48,809 nucleotides of DNA, taken from NCBI RefSeq assembly GCF_001652265.1, contig NZ_LWBS01000423.1:1-48809 (forward strand), written 5' to 3'. The notes beneath the pieces are model-generated. The model did no database searches. It saw only the letters and a list, made by a program, of their open reading frames with translations, and had not been told where the DNA came from. The stretch's first letter is position 1. Every line of letters begins with the position of its first letter. The DNA comes from Rhizobium leguminosarum (lineage in GTDB: Bacteria > Pseudomonadota > Alphaproteobacteria > Rhizobiales > Rhizobiaceae). A program made the translations under genes and the position numbers. Below are positions 8,701-17,389 of the stretch, piece after piece.

Positions 8701-10391
8701 CTTGTCGTCGAGGCTCCCGAGACATAACCTTCGTCGGCAGGCAAAGGCAGCGACGTATCGGATTTGATCAACCGGTAGTCGCCGACGCGGGCACAAAGCG
8801 AAAACCACTTGCCTGGCGCGATGTCATCCTTGACGGGAGACACATCGACCCGGAAGCCGCGTATCACGTCCTCGGCAAAAAACACGATCTTGTCGCCGTT
8901 GCCGGCTTCAACGGCCTGATTTTTCAGGGCTGCGGCTGCGGCGTCGGCTGCAACTTGCGCTGCCCGACCGTGGCGGGACACACCAAGACCGCCGGATCGA
9001 AGCGCGGCGACGGCCTGCTTGTCACCGGTCGTATAGGTCACCTCGCCGTCGACCTGGCGGAGGCTCAGACTCTTGCTGACGAGGTTCTGTGCGCTGAGCG
9101 TGAAGCCCACTGTCTTGTGCACGGCCCCATCCGGGTCGACCTGGTAGATGTCGAACAGGCCGGGTTTGTCCCTTTCAAACAGGCCCCAACTGTCGTCGGA
9201 GGCTTCAAGTCTGAGCAGGCCACGCTGAAAATCACCGCCGCGCGGCCGGGTGAAGAAACGGTCCTTGTCATCCTGCCAGGCCGTGCGCGGCGTGGTGTCT
9301 TCATCCGGGTCGTGATTACCCGGCAGCCTGACCAGCAGCGACATCAGCCCCTTGCCAACGCCGCCGCCCGTGGCGATGGCCTGATCGAATGGTGTATCGT
9401 CCTCGACCACGCAATCGATCAAAAGCCCGAGCGCTCGCAGCAGGGACGGATAGTCGGCATACGACGCAACGATCCGATGAAAATCGAAATCGGGCACTTT
9501 CGGAGGCGCCGGGATATCGGCATAGGAGGGACGGCGCATCGCGCGTTCGGCGTCGCTCGGCGGTTCACGGTTGTAGAAGCGATTGGCCTGATAGAAGGCA
9601 TATTCGTCTGCGCTGGCGAACTGGTCCATCAATGCGGCGTCTGGCGCGCCGACCAGCGGTGTGTTGGGGCCGCCGGGTCGTGGGTTGAACCAGTCGGTTG
9701 GCAGGGTGCGCCGTACCACCTGCCCTGCCACTGGGGGGCTTCCGGTTTCTTCTGCATCGATCGCGGCCACCGGGGTGCGATATTGTCCACCCGGTCCGAA
9801 AACCGCGTCGTTCAGGAAGTTCTCGATCGATCTTCCGTTTTCTGCCCTGTCGAAGAAACGGGAAAATCCGGGTAAGGCGACTTCAATCGGGCGATCGCCC
9901 AGGTTGAATTTCTGCGTACGTGTGCCAATGCCGGTCAGCATGTCCTTGAGATCAGGATGGGCGTCTTTCCAGGGCAGCAAGGTGGGGTGGCCCGAGGCCG
10001 CCTGCACGGCAAGCCGCGCATAGTGCTTTCGGACAAATTTGAGCACATTGCGGACCTGGAACGAGCGCAAGTTGACTTTGCTCATGTCTTTGAACTGGAA
10101 TCCGGCCACCGGGGTCGCGGTGCCGAACAACTGCTTCCAAAGATCGGAATCGCCCAGATTCACGGGTTTCAGCGGAACTTCGGCAGCCCCTACCCTGAGT
10201 CCGAACTTCGCGTCCGCCAGCAGTGCCGGCCAGTCGAGAAAGTCCGGAAACGCCTTGAGCACCTGTTCGTCGGCCGCCTGCGGCCGAAGCCTCGGAGAGA
10301 CGGATATCGTCACCCGGCGCCTGCCGTCATTCGGTCCGTCGCGGAAACGCCCATGAGGCAGAACCGTCCAAAGAAGTGTCTGGCTTGACAT
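5682..10391 (-). CDS. Giant protein of unknown function (1569 residues)
   Basis: Not recognised. The protein has no signal peptide and no membrane helix, few cysteines, and many short Val/Leu/Tyr-rich strands separated by Gly/Asp/Pro turns, as expected of a chain of beta-sandwich domains. One example is YRFRARLVDSAGNSLELDD in the first half, which resembles an immunoglobulin or fibronectin type III strand pattern. It starts SSQTLLWTVLPHGRF and ends with a basic, aromatic segment (REFERYYTDNTVPERR and FNRRVIEERLVYAALFEM). The ATG at 10391 has a GGGAGGA about seven bases upstream. The upstream giant gene ends at 10408, a gap of 16 bases, so the two are almost certainly cotranscribed and translated together. 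No repeats typical of RHS, TcdA or phage tail fibres were seen. The uninterrupted frame shows it is maintained. Confidence 0.8.
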   Translation of the reverse strand: MSSQTLLWTVLPHGRFRDGPNDGRRRVTISVSPRLRPQAADEQVLKAFPDFLDWPALLADAKFGLRVGAAEVPLKPVNLGDSDLWKQLFGTATPVAGFQFKDMSKVNLRSFQVRNVLKFVRKHYARLAVQAASGHPTLLPWKDAHPDLKDMLTGIGTRTQKFNLGDRPIEVALPGFSRFFDRAENGRSIENFLNDAVFGPGGQYRTPVAAIDAEETGSPPVAGQVVRRTLPTDWFNPRPGGPNTPLVGAPDAALMDQFASADEYAFYQANRFYNREPPSDAERAMRRPSYADIPAPPKVPDFDFHRIVASYADYPSLLRALGLLIDCVVEDDTPFDQAIATGGGVGKGLMSLLVRLPGNHDPDEDTTPRTAWQDDKDRFFTRPRGGDFQRGLLRLEASDDSWGLFERDKPGLFDIYQVDPDGAVHKTVGFTLSAQNLVSKSLSLRQVDGEVTYTTGDKQAVAALRSGGLGVSRHGRAAQVAADAAAAALKNQAVEAGNGDKIVFFAEDVIRGFRVDVSPVKDDIAPGKWFSLCARVGDYRLIKSDTSLPLPADEGYVSGASTTSTASAGINPDDHYLHESLFRWTGWSLSAPRPGLVLRAAPVQDTQLQSEQHTVVTDQAADGNGIAAQFKAAKGSLPKLRFGQLYRFRARLVDSAGNSLELDDPTLGELEQASDAVGYWRFEPIDPPALVQRHRLSEGESVERMVVRSNFDTDADAYLGTADFSAAIAEPASQDFEYRPLNERHLVPPKSSQQQCEQHGLFDPFFADPLTIKNGYEIAAREAGTLYDAGAGAQVELITPTSLNDIAKTSAVPPALPGPDNPEGDRLSAGQYVIHREASVETPYLPDAAAAGIALRAANGHALPGVVTEMILGQSCVVRRAPNQELVLMVANQKDWPHSRGLRLIVAERKADLTELPCKEAFVDEGAPKWDENERTLTFFVAKGRIVRLLYSSFADPHLIETFGVPHWTLSMAERKFVSGMAVMGANWLLTPFRNLVMVHATQQPVCLPEFVALSNFRDPGSKFTDLHSRIVRLHGPSTGKFEIEADWQEWVDDLSKPAPERIVGKGQLGEIQLSENHENEFSLDDAVNSQIHDLARPRAPANRHEFGDTKFRLIHYRVRATTRFREYLPPSLYAHRDRITRLGPVATGAPVKLAADDDAGAPVLTDPAGDTGQTLVLASAPPADPRVLYVVPTFRWTRTSSAGGQQVTRIGNGLRVWLDRPWFSSGDGELLGVVIFGENARFTDIPAKMQPVVTQWGLDPLWDTDLPKTKTSAGDFAARVISEQLRLQEHSDGGFVEVIGHRVHWDTDRQLWYCDIELDPGVAYTPFVRLALVRYQPNALSSAKISKVVMTEFSQVLPRRSATLKMTGNKIGLKLTGKVPHFGPMKFPVDSEYTNISFITGAHETGRNRVELVIQTRDPEIDSDLAWRDQSVLASAIVGGDASDNPLVAPGINPGGIFALPAAAAPGMRTVELRAGIAVALSSSLDLSAATNAALEHVGRLPGFLDPEIWSVSVPLPDTAGKPARLMLREFERYYTDNTVPERRGNAVFNRRVIEERLVYAALFEMGG

Positions 10392-10407
10392 GGATTATCC
10401 TCCCCGG

Positions 10408-13400
10408 TCAGGCAAAAGCTTCACAATGGTCGCGCCACGCATATTCGGTGTCGGCATCAATTTCACCAAGCTCCTGCTCCAGAGGAACAGTGGGATCGAA
10501 GCCGAGCATTTCGCGCAGGCTCGGATCGCCATTGGCGCCCGAGAATTTGCGTTCGCAGGTTATCGTGACACTGCCGGAGAAGATGAACACCGATATCTCG
10601 ATCGTCAGTTGCGCCTTGCCGACACATTTGCCCGACTGGAACTCGTAACGAAGCTCCAGATAGAGTTCGAGCGATGCGGTGATGATGCCGAGCACGCTGA
10701 CATGGCCGCCGAGCCGGAAATAGCCGGTCAGCGACGCGGCGTCCTGTTCCATGCGGAAATAGATACCGGCCATGACATGCACGCCACCCGAGGCAACGCC
10801 GAGATCGATGGAGATGCTTGCGCCGAATTCGAATGACGCCTCAAGGATCTGGACGCCGTGCGGATCAATGGTGACACCAAAGAAGCCGCCGCCGCCAAAC
10901 ATATAGACCGTAAGGCAGAACGGCTGCTCACGGGTGCAGAAGTTGAAGCGGACGCTGAGCGGCTGACCGATGAAGGGTACAGTGAAGCCGGCGCCAAGGC
11001 CCAGATTGCTGAGGCTCATGACCCCGATGCTGATGCTGGGCAGCGTCACCGAAAAGCCGGCATCGATACCCTTGGTCGAAATATCGAGATAGGGCGGGTC
11101 ACTGAAACCATCCAGCGGGATGAGGTCACGCAAGGTTTCGACAAAACTCAACGGACCGACGAACTTGATGTCGTTGAGCAGCACATCGACATCCATCTTG
11201 GCGGCACTGTCGACGGAGAATTCAATTTTCTCGAAGTTCAGCTCGAGAAAGCTCGCAGGTGCAATCAGCACGAGATCGAAATGCTTGAGGCCGCAGGAGA
11301 CACTGATCTTCGGCGCCGAGGCGCCGTTTTTCTTCACCTTAGCCTCAACAGCAATGAGGAAGCCATGCTTGTCGTTGGCTCGAAACAGCGCCTTATCAGG
11401 CGTGTGCGCCGTTCCCGGCAGCCACCAGCTGTCGATTTCCGGGTTCCAGTCGAAGCGAATTGTCAATTCCTCTCCGACCAGCCCTTCTATGAGCTTGAGC
11501 AGGTCGGCAATGCCGCCGAGGACTTCTTCGACCGCGGTCATTGCGTCGACAATGACCTTGCGTGGGGCACCGTCAAGCAAATCGAAACCGCCCACGGTCG
11601 TCTTGAGCGGACCGATGGCAGCAGCCACCGCCTCGACCCGGGTTTTCAGCGTCGCCGGATCGGAGAACAGAGTTTCGATCTGGCTTGGGTCGCCAACAAT
11701 GGCTTCCAGCGCGTCAAACAACGCCTTTCCCTGTGCCACAAGCACGGGCAGGGTCTGAAGGTCTTCAAGAACCGCATCGAGCTGGGCAACAAAGCCGAGA
11801 AGGCTCTGGCGGATACCTGATGGCAGATTGACGCCGCCGATATTCGCGTTAGCCGCGGTCTTGAGGTCGGCAAGGCGGGCGCGGGCCGTCGCGATGCTCG
11901 CCGGGATATTGGTGAGATCCGGAGCTGTGGCGGCCCCATTGACGACGAGCGAGGCGAGACCCTGCAATTTGGCTGCGACATCATTGAGCGCCGTCATGAG
12001 CTGGTTGGCCGCTGCCTCTACAGGGGCAATTTGCGCGGCAGCATAGGCCTTTGCCTGCGCAAGCAGGTCGTTCAGCGACGCCTTGAAGGCCGACATTGCA
12101 GCATCGCCGATGCTGCTTGGCTGCGAAGCGATGCTTTCAATGAAAGAATAGAGACGCACCAGGCCGTTGATGAAGGATTCTACCTGCGTGCTGGCTTCGC
12201 TGCCAAACTTCGGAATTTTTTCCGGCGAGTCGACGAGATTTGCCACGGCCTCGATGACTTCACCGAGGGGAATGCAGCCGAAGAGCAACGGCAAGGGCAG
12301 ATCGCTGATCGCGGTCGGGAAGCCGCCGCCAGCGGGCACCGTTCCCGCAATGAACTGACCGACATCTCCCATAACGGGACCGGCAAAACGCGACAGCGCG
12401 TTGGGCTTCAAATTGGGCTGAACAAAACCGCCCGACCGATCGCCCTGCGACGAAAAATCGAGCTTGGCCATATCAGGATCGTTCTTTACGTCGGCAAAGA
12501 CCTCGCCGACATTGGTGTTGAAGCCTTTCTCAAGATAGAACGCATTCCAGGTGAGGGCGTTGGATTTGGCGCTGCCGGTCAGATGTGCGAGCGCACCGAT
12601 GCGGGCTCGTGTCTCGGTGACCTTTGGGAAAAATACGGGCCGATTGAGCCCATTGCTGAAATTGCGCAAAGTCTGGTTGCCGGCCTCTGCCTCGCCGCCG
12701 AAATCCATCTGCTCGACCTGAACCGATGTGTCGCCGGCCTTGACGCTGGTGGCCATGGCGACACGCTGCAGATTGAGATCTGCCGTGTGTTTGGTGCCGG
12801 CATTGGCATATTCTTTTGCCGCGACGTCGGCATATGTTTCAACGGTGGCGAAATCTGGAACGAGCTTGTTGCTGATCGGGTCCAAGTCACGCCGGCATGC
12901 CAAAATGTTATCCATGAAGATCATCGGCAGGTCGAAGGCTACCCTGCGTCCATCGAGATCGGTTGCGACGAACTGGAATTTGAATGGCTGGCCATTGACG
13001 TTCGGCCAGAACATAAGTTGTCCGAGCCCGGAAACATCCGAAGCCGTCGGCTGATCGAGATTTGGCGTTACCTGCGTGAGAACCCGTATGTTGGTGAACG
13101 GGAACTGACGGCCATAAAACACATTGCCCGCATTGTTTCGCAACTGATCGGCGCCCGGTTCCACATAGTTGCGCTCGCGTTCTCGCACGATGAGGAACAA
13201 GCGTTGACGCAAATAGGCGGCATTGCCCGGCATTTGCTCGATGACCGGTTTGCCGTCCCCATCCTTGGCGCCGTTATGGAATTTGCGCTCGCTGACCTTG
13301 ACCAAGGAAACACGATGGCCAAAGGGAAACAGGAAACCGCGATAGACGACGCGCACATAATGGTCCCGCCCCATGCTGGCGCGATGGCCCCACTCCTCGA

Positions 13401-14715
13401 CCGAAAGTCCCGGCGGATCCCAGCTGCCGCGCGATTCAAGCCAGCCGCCAAGTGCAGTCAACATCATCAGATTGGTGTCGACGGGCTGCGGTGTGTAGTT
13501 CGATACCGAGAAGTTGGACGAAAGATGTGCAATCTGGAACCGATCAAAATCGTCGAGCGGCATACGGAAAGGAGCCGTGCTCGGCGCGGGCAGTGCCGCG
13601 GCAACAGGGACCGGCCAGCCGCTTTGCATGGGCTTGGTCGAACCTTCACCGGTCAGCGCCCAGATGGCCCGCACGGTGCGGTTTGGATCGTCATAGGGCG
13701 GCTCGATCGTCTTGCCCTTGTCGTCAGGAGCGACGAGCCGCGAGTGCCAGAGTTCGGTGCGGCTTGTGGCTGGCGAGGTCACAGGGGCTGCGGCGTGACG
13801 CCATTTTTCGGCGGCATGCGGCGACAGGATCAGCCGCCACGGAAGTTCAATCGATGTCGTCAACGCCGTGGGCAGAGCGGGACGAGGCGAACCCGGTCTG
13901 ACCGGCAAGGCAACCTCGAGATCGAAACGACTGCGCGGCAATGCCTTGAGCGCGGCACCACCCGAAAACTGGCGCGCTCTCAATGTTGCGAAATCACCCT
14001 GGACAGCCGCGATCTGGGTGCTTCGCAGGGCGAAACTGGCCAACATGGCCCGTTTTGCTGCCGGCAAGGTGGCCAACTTGCGCGTATCGAACAGATCGGT
14101 TGTGGTGAATACGCGCTGCCCTGCCCCGCGCGGCCCCGCATTTGCCGCCACTTTCAGACTGAGCGTCTGACAGGCGTCGAGAACTCCCTCCAAGGTATAG
14201 GCAACATCAAATCCATCCGGCACCTGAAACACCAGGCGCGATTCCCCGGCAATACGCGCCCTGACCGGAGGCGCGTGTGGTGTTTCGCTACCGCCTACGG
14301 GATCTTGCTTGACCTGCTCGTCGGGCCGCTGGGCGGCAGGATTTTTGGTGCCGGCGGGCTGGGTTTCGAAGAATGTTTCCTCGGTGATCGACTGGGGCGG
14401 AAAATGCAGGATGACATAGGCGGCTCCCGAAGCCTGCTTTTTCAGTCGGGGTGGCGTTCCGGCGATGATCGCCAGATTGCGCGTCTCAATGCGTAGCGCA
14501 ACCAAATCATCGGGTCTGACGACCGCATCGCCGGGACGATCTTGCTCAAAGAGATTGCCGACAAAATCGACGGGACGTGGGGTGAGTATCGTGCCCAGAT
14601 CAATGCCGGTTACAGGGCCGACAATCGTGCCGGCCGTTCCCGACAGCACGTTCGCGTTCGCGCGTCTCGCAGGCGTTGGAGTCCGCGTTCCCGTCCCGAT
14701 CGGCCGTCTTACCAT
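10408..14715 (-). CDS. Giant protein of unknown function with helical stalk and beta-rich C-terminus (about 1435 residues)
   Basis: Not recognised. Numbering here counts from an upstream in-frame codon at 14751. Two ATGs follow a GGGAGG; the second (14715) has the better six-base spacing and is used. Regions: a Pro/Arg-rich N-terminus to about 60; mixed alpha/beta with many Trp/Tyr/Phe strands to about 825; an Ala/Leu-rich helical region at about 830-1095, likely coiled coil or bundle; then a beta-rich region at about 1096-1403 with alternating hydrophobic residues and glycine runs (VYMFGGGGFFGVTIDPHG, SLELYLELRYEF); and an acidic tail. No signal peptide is visible. It is the first gene of a two-gene unit with 5682-10391. 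The C-terminal pattern recalls DUF6603-like or barrel-like repeats, but this is a guess. Confidence 0.8.
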   Translation of the reverse strand: MVRRPIGTGTRTPTPARRANANVLSGTAGTIVGPVTGIDLGTILTPRPVDFVGNLFEQDRPGDAVVRPDDLVALRIETRNLAIIAGTPPRLKKQASGAAYVILHFPPQSITEETFFETQPAGTKNPAAQRPDEQVKQDPVGGSETPHAPPVRARIAGESRLVFQVPDGFDVAYTLEGVLDACQTLSLKVAANAGPRGAGQRVFTTTDLFDTRKLATLPAAKRAMLASFALRSTQIAAVQGDFATLRARQFSGGAALKALPRSRFDLEVALPVRPGSPRPALPTALTTSIELPWRLILSPHAAEKWRHAAAPVTSPATSRTELWHSRLVAPDDKGKTIEPPYDDPNRTVRAIWALTGEGSTKPMQSGWPVPVAAALPAPSTAPFRMPLDDFDRFQIAHLSSNFSVSNYTPQPVDTNLMMLTALGGWLESRGSWDPPGLSVEEWGHRASMGRDHYVRVVYRGFLFPFGHRVSLVKVSERKFHNGAKDGDGKPVIEQMPGNAAYLRQRLFLIVRERERNYVEPGADQLRNNAGNVFYGRQFPFTNIRVLTQVTPNLDQPTASDVSGLGQLMFWPNVNGQPFKFQFVATDLDGRRVAFDLPMIFMDNILACRRDLDPISNKLVPDFATVETYADVAAKEYANAGTKHTADLNLQRVAMATSVKAGDTSVQVEQMDFGGEAEAGNQTLRNFSNGLNRPVFFPKVTETRARIGALAHLTGSAKSNALTWNAFYLEKGFNTNVGEVFADVKNDPDMAKLDFSSQGDRSGGFVQPNLKPNALSRFAGPVMGDVGQFIAGTVPAGGGFPTAISDLPLPLLFGCIPLGEVIEAVANLVDSPEKIPKFGSEASTQVESFINGLVRLYSFIESIASQPSSIGDAAMSAFKASLNDLLAQAKAYAAAQIAPVEAAANQLMTALNDVAAKLQGLASLVVNGAATAPDLTNIPASIATARARLADLKTAANANIGGVNLPSGIRQSLLGFVAQLDAVLEDLQTLPVLVAQGKALFDALEAIVGDPSQIETLFSDPATLKTRVEAVAAAIGPLKTTVGGFDLLDGAPRKVIVDAMTAVEEVLGGIADLLKLIEGLVGEELTIRFDWNPEIDSWWLPGTAHTPDKALFRANDKHGFLIAVEAKVKKNGASAPKISVSCGLKHFDLVLIAPASFLELNFEKIEFSVDSAAKMDVDVLLNDIKFVGPLSFVETLRDLIPLDGFSDPPYLDISTKGIDAGFSVTLPSISIGVMSLSNLGLGAGFTVPFIGQPLSVRFNFCTREQPFCLTVYMFGGGGFFGVTIDPHGVQILEASFEFGASISIDLGVASGGVHVMAGIYFRMEQDAASLTGYFRLGGHVSVLGIITASLELYLELRYEFQSGKCVGKAQLTIEISVFIFSGSVTITCERKFSGANGDPSLREMLGFDPTVPLEQELGEIDADTEYAWRDHCEAFA

Positions 14716-15120
14716 CATTCGCCTCCCGCAGTGATAGGAAACTATTTGCACGGGCAGTTACGCCCGAAACCATCGATTCTCGTAAAAAGAAAGCAACTCA
14801 ACTAAAAGAAAAGACAGAAAAGAACATTCACGTTGTTGTCCATCGACGGACGAGAACGCAGACTTTTCATTTCTCTTTCTATTACCCCTGTGGCAAACAA
14901 TACAAAGCCGGTGCCCAAGCTATACTAAATATTTTAGCGGTTACAAATACATTGAGACTAGCGGTAACGAATTCTATCAGTGATCAAATTAAGCCATGAG
15001 AATGTTTCGATTTGGCGCGCTTAGCTCCAAGGCAAACTTATGTTGAAGCATGCAATGTGGCACGACGGGATCGTCGTCGCTTGTCTTGTAAAGCGGCCGA
15101 GTCTGATCTTTCCCATCGAC
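14716..15120. other. AT-richer leader upstream of the giant gene pair
   Basis: The stretch 14760-15000 is clearly richer in A and T than anything around it, with A runs such as AAAAAGAAAGCAACTC and AAAAGAAAAGACAG. It has no credible gene. It should hold the minus-strand promoter of the giant pair. Its composition suggests foreign origin or a silenced (H-NS-like/Ros-like) promoter region. No inverted repeat was identified. Confidence 0.5.
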
Positions 15121-15420
15121 CTACAAGCTGCGAAGAAAAGCAATCGAGGGCATAAAGAAATACTCGCCGCCCTTCATTGTTACCGCCTGAGGAGGTGCAG
15201 TGGTCGTCGCGTTCTTGGCCGCATCAGCGAGATCATCACCCCATTCGAGTGGACAGTGAATGTTGGGGCGTTTTCCCTGGCCTATCGGTGGCATGCCGTC
15301 GCGCCATCTGGTGATCCTGACGCCGGGGGATTCGAAGATTTTTTTGCCGATATGGCGGCAGGCAAGTTCCAGATTCCGCAGGATATGAATCGCATTGCAG
15401 AATCTGCCGGCAGGCACCAC
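15121..15420 (-). pseudogene. Possible C-terminal fragment of a Dyp-type peroxidase
   Basis: A 99-codon frame with a GTG as the only start; the frame continues upstream for some codons without an ATG (VVAKRRPSETKV). The last 16 residues, GGEYFFMPSIAFLRSL, resemble the C-terminal end of Dyp-type heme peroxidases, while the catalytic domain upstream is absent. It could also be an unrelated small protein. No ribosome binding site is evident, so I treat it as a remnant. Confidence 0.3.
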
Positions 15421-15886
15421 CTTCGTTTCACTGGGCCGCCGCTTGGCAACGACTAGCCATTATAGCCAGATGGTTCGATCGCCTGCAAAGACCCGGCGAC
15501 ACTCAGCGCGTTAGCGTTGAGGTTTGCTAAATCCACAGTGCCCGTATGTCGCTGATGACAGACGTTTTCGCGCCTAGGAGCAGAACCCAAGGCGACCACA
15601 TTCGACGCAAGGCCCTTGCAGCTGAAGGATTGGGACCGTCGACCAAGCGATTTCCCTCCTGCGGCATATCGTTGATTTATGGAACTGGACGGTCGTTTGG
15701 GAGCTGAGGCGCTCACTCGTTATCCATGTTGATCATGCTGACGATGCTTCCGGCATACAACCCCGCGGAAAGACCACGCATGGACGGCGCAGACCTCATC
15801 CGCGACAAGCGGCGCGTATAAGTTCTCGTTGCCGCTTCCGATGGTTTGCCGACGTGTTTTCGCCAGCCGTACGGTCGTTGCCGACA
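15421..15886. other. Intergenic region, no gene supported
   Basis: About 470 bases with only short basic frames on both strands that overlap one another. They lack ribosome binding sites and domain signatures. Nothing else was recognised. Confidence 0.4.
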
Positions 15887-16219
15887 TCAGAAACCTATGG
15901 GTGGCGCATAGAAGCATCTCACGGTGTCCTCGTTCGGAAATAGACAAAGATGATACGCGCCGTCCGGAGAATTCATCGCTTTCGACTGCGGTATAAAGAA
16001 CACATGTTTTCGTGTTACGAGGCGGTGGTCACCCGGCTGAAGCGTCACCTGATACCCATCTCCGCTTGGTTGAACTGTCTCGAAAGCTATCCTCTGACAG
16101 TCGCCGCTGTCGCCGTTTCCATTGCAGCAGTAAGGCTCATAGGTGAAGCCCGATGGCGCTTGATGAGTATGGGCAGGAGTAGCAAGCGCTATTACGATCC
16201 CCGCAAGCAACATTCGCAT
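15887..16219 (-). CDS. Small exported Cys-rich protein
   Basis: A 110-residue protein with an N-terminal signal peptide (MRMLLAGIVIALATPAHTH). The mature part carries YEPYCCNGNGDSGDCQRI near its start and DGAYHLCLFPNEDTVRCFYAPP at its end. Four or five cysteines placed this way recur in a family of small secreted alphaproteobacterial proteins of unknown function, where they probably form disulfides. The ATG at 16219 has a GAGG upstream. It lies 51 bases downstream of the L,D-transpeptidase gene on the same strand and may be cotranscribed with it. Confidence 0.75.
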   Translation of the reverse strand: MRMLLAGIVIALATPAHTHQAPSGFTYEPYCCNGNGDSGDCQRIAFETVQPSGDGYQVTLQPGDHRLVTRKHVFFIPQSKAMNSPDGAYHLCLFPNEDTVRCFYAPPIGF

Positions 16220-16270
16220 GACGTCCTCGCTTTCATGAACCCTGAGGCATCCACGACACCGATAGGTTCG

Positions 16271-17350
16271 TTATTCCTTACCATCAAAAGGATCGGCAAG
16301 TGCGGCGGCTGGGCGGCTCACGGGGTATTTGATGTCCGAAACCTTCTCCGCGAGTTTGACATCGCCGTTTTGCTTCAGAAGAGCGCGAAAGCTCGCGTGC
16401 ATCCCACCGTCCTGGTAAGCCAACGGCTCAAACGTCTTCGTCGCCAACTCCTGGTATTTCTTTTCGTCAGCTTGGGCTTTTGCGACAACCGCCGGATCGG
16501 ACTGGTCGATGCGCTTAGGGCATTCGGCAAGCGGACTGTCAGGATCGCCATTCTTGAATTCGGCATCGAAGACATATGCTCTGGCACAGGCTGCGACCTT
16601 CGGCTCACGCCGTCTGACGTCGAATATGTCGTACCCCTGCTTGAGATTTTTCCAGAAGGCGAAATTCAGGTCATCGCGATGGGCAGCAAGGTTCCGCGGC
16701 GTCATTCGGAAGGGATAGGATTGCAACTGAAACGCCTGCTGACCGCCCTTCAGAGCTTTTTCGACCACTGCATAAATTTCACCAACACCCTGATCGGAGA
16801 GAGCAAAACATCCAGACGACGAGCACGCTCCATGGACCATGAGTGCTTCACCGCTGTAGCCGAGGGCGGCTTCGAGCTTGTTCGGATAGCCGAGGTTGAA
16901 CGAAAGATAGAACTGCGACTTCGGGTTAAGGCCGCCCATGGAGACGCGGTAGAATCCCTCCGGTGCTTGGCGGTCGCCCGTCTTCGTTTTGGGCCCGAGT
17001 TTCCCGGACCAGCGGCACATCGGATAAATCTTCAGCAAGGCGTACTTGCCGGAACTGTCGATCTTCCAGACTTCCAGCTCGCTTTCCATTTTGAAGATGC
17101 GGATAAGCACCGGGCTTTCGGGCGTCATGCCCTTTGCCCGCATATTGGCGAGGAGCTTCGGAGGTATGTCGTGAGACGCCTCACCAAGACCGTCGAGGGA
17201 CATCTGCACGCAGCCGCTAAGGGTAACAGCGACCGTAGCGACCGCCATCCAGCGGAACCAGCGCGCGGCTGCGCCGACTTGGTTCAGTATATTCAGTAAC
17301 GATCGTATATAATCGCGGCGGCTCCGAACCGCCATGCAATGCCAGGCCAT
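16271..17350 (-). CDS. L,D-transpeptidase (YkuD domain) lipoprotein
   Basis: A 359-residue protein expected to act on peptidoglycan in the periplasm. A hydrophobic segment ends in a lipobox (TLSGC, Cys47), so it is likely a lipoprotein. The YkuD domain spans about residues 80-215 and has the signature HGACSSSGC: His173 and catalytic Cys181. The C-terminal 130 residues, rich in Lys and Ala, are outside the domain, as in YafK-like proteins. The first 34 residues before the hydrophobic segment are unusually long; starts at residues 6 (17335) or 35 (17248) are possible. It is followed by a small exported Cys-rich protein on the same strand. Confidence 0.85.
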   Translation of the reverse strand: MAWHCMAVRSRRDYIRSLLNILNQVGAAARWFRWMAVATVAVTLSGCVQMSLDGLGEASHDIPPKLLANMRAKGMTPESPVLIRIFKMESELEVWKIDSSGKYALLKIYPMCRWSGKLGPKTKTGDRQAPEGFYRVSMGGLNPKSQFYLSFNLGYPNKLEAALGYSGEALMVHGACSSSGCFALSDQGVGEIYAVVEKALKGGQQAFQLQSYPFRMTPRNLAAHRDDLNFAFWKNLKQGYDIFDVRRREPKVAACARAYVFDAEFKNGDPDSPLAECPKRIDQSDPAVVAKAQADEKKYQELATKTFEPLAYQDGGMHASFRALLKQNGDVKLAEKVSDIKYPVSRPAAALADPFDGKE

Positions 17351-17389
17351 GCCATTCCCTTTAAGTCTGAAGTTCCTAGTTCGGAGAAT

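Noticed and set aside
8553..9875. 440-codon plus-strand frame opposite the first giant gene
   Set aside because: Antisense shadow of the same kind, with no start signal and low-quality composition.
12031..14496. 821-codon open frame on the plus strand opposite the second giant gene
   Set aside because: Arg/Gly/His-rich composition with no domains; it is the antisense shadow of a high-GC coding gene. The minus-strand frame has the ribosome binding site and the natural protein pattern.
15950..17299. 449-codon plus-strand frame
   Set aside because: It lies opposite the L,D-transpeptidase and a small exported protein, both of which have clear signatures.
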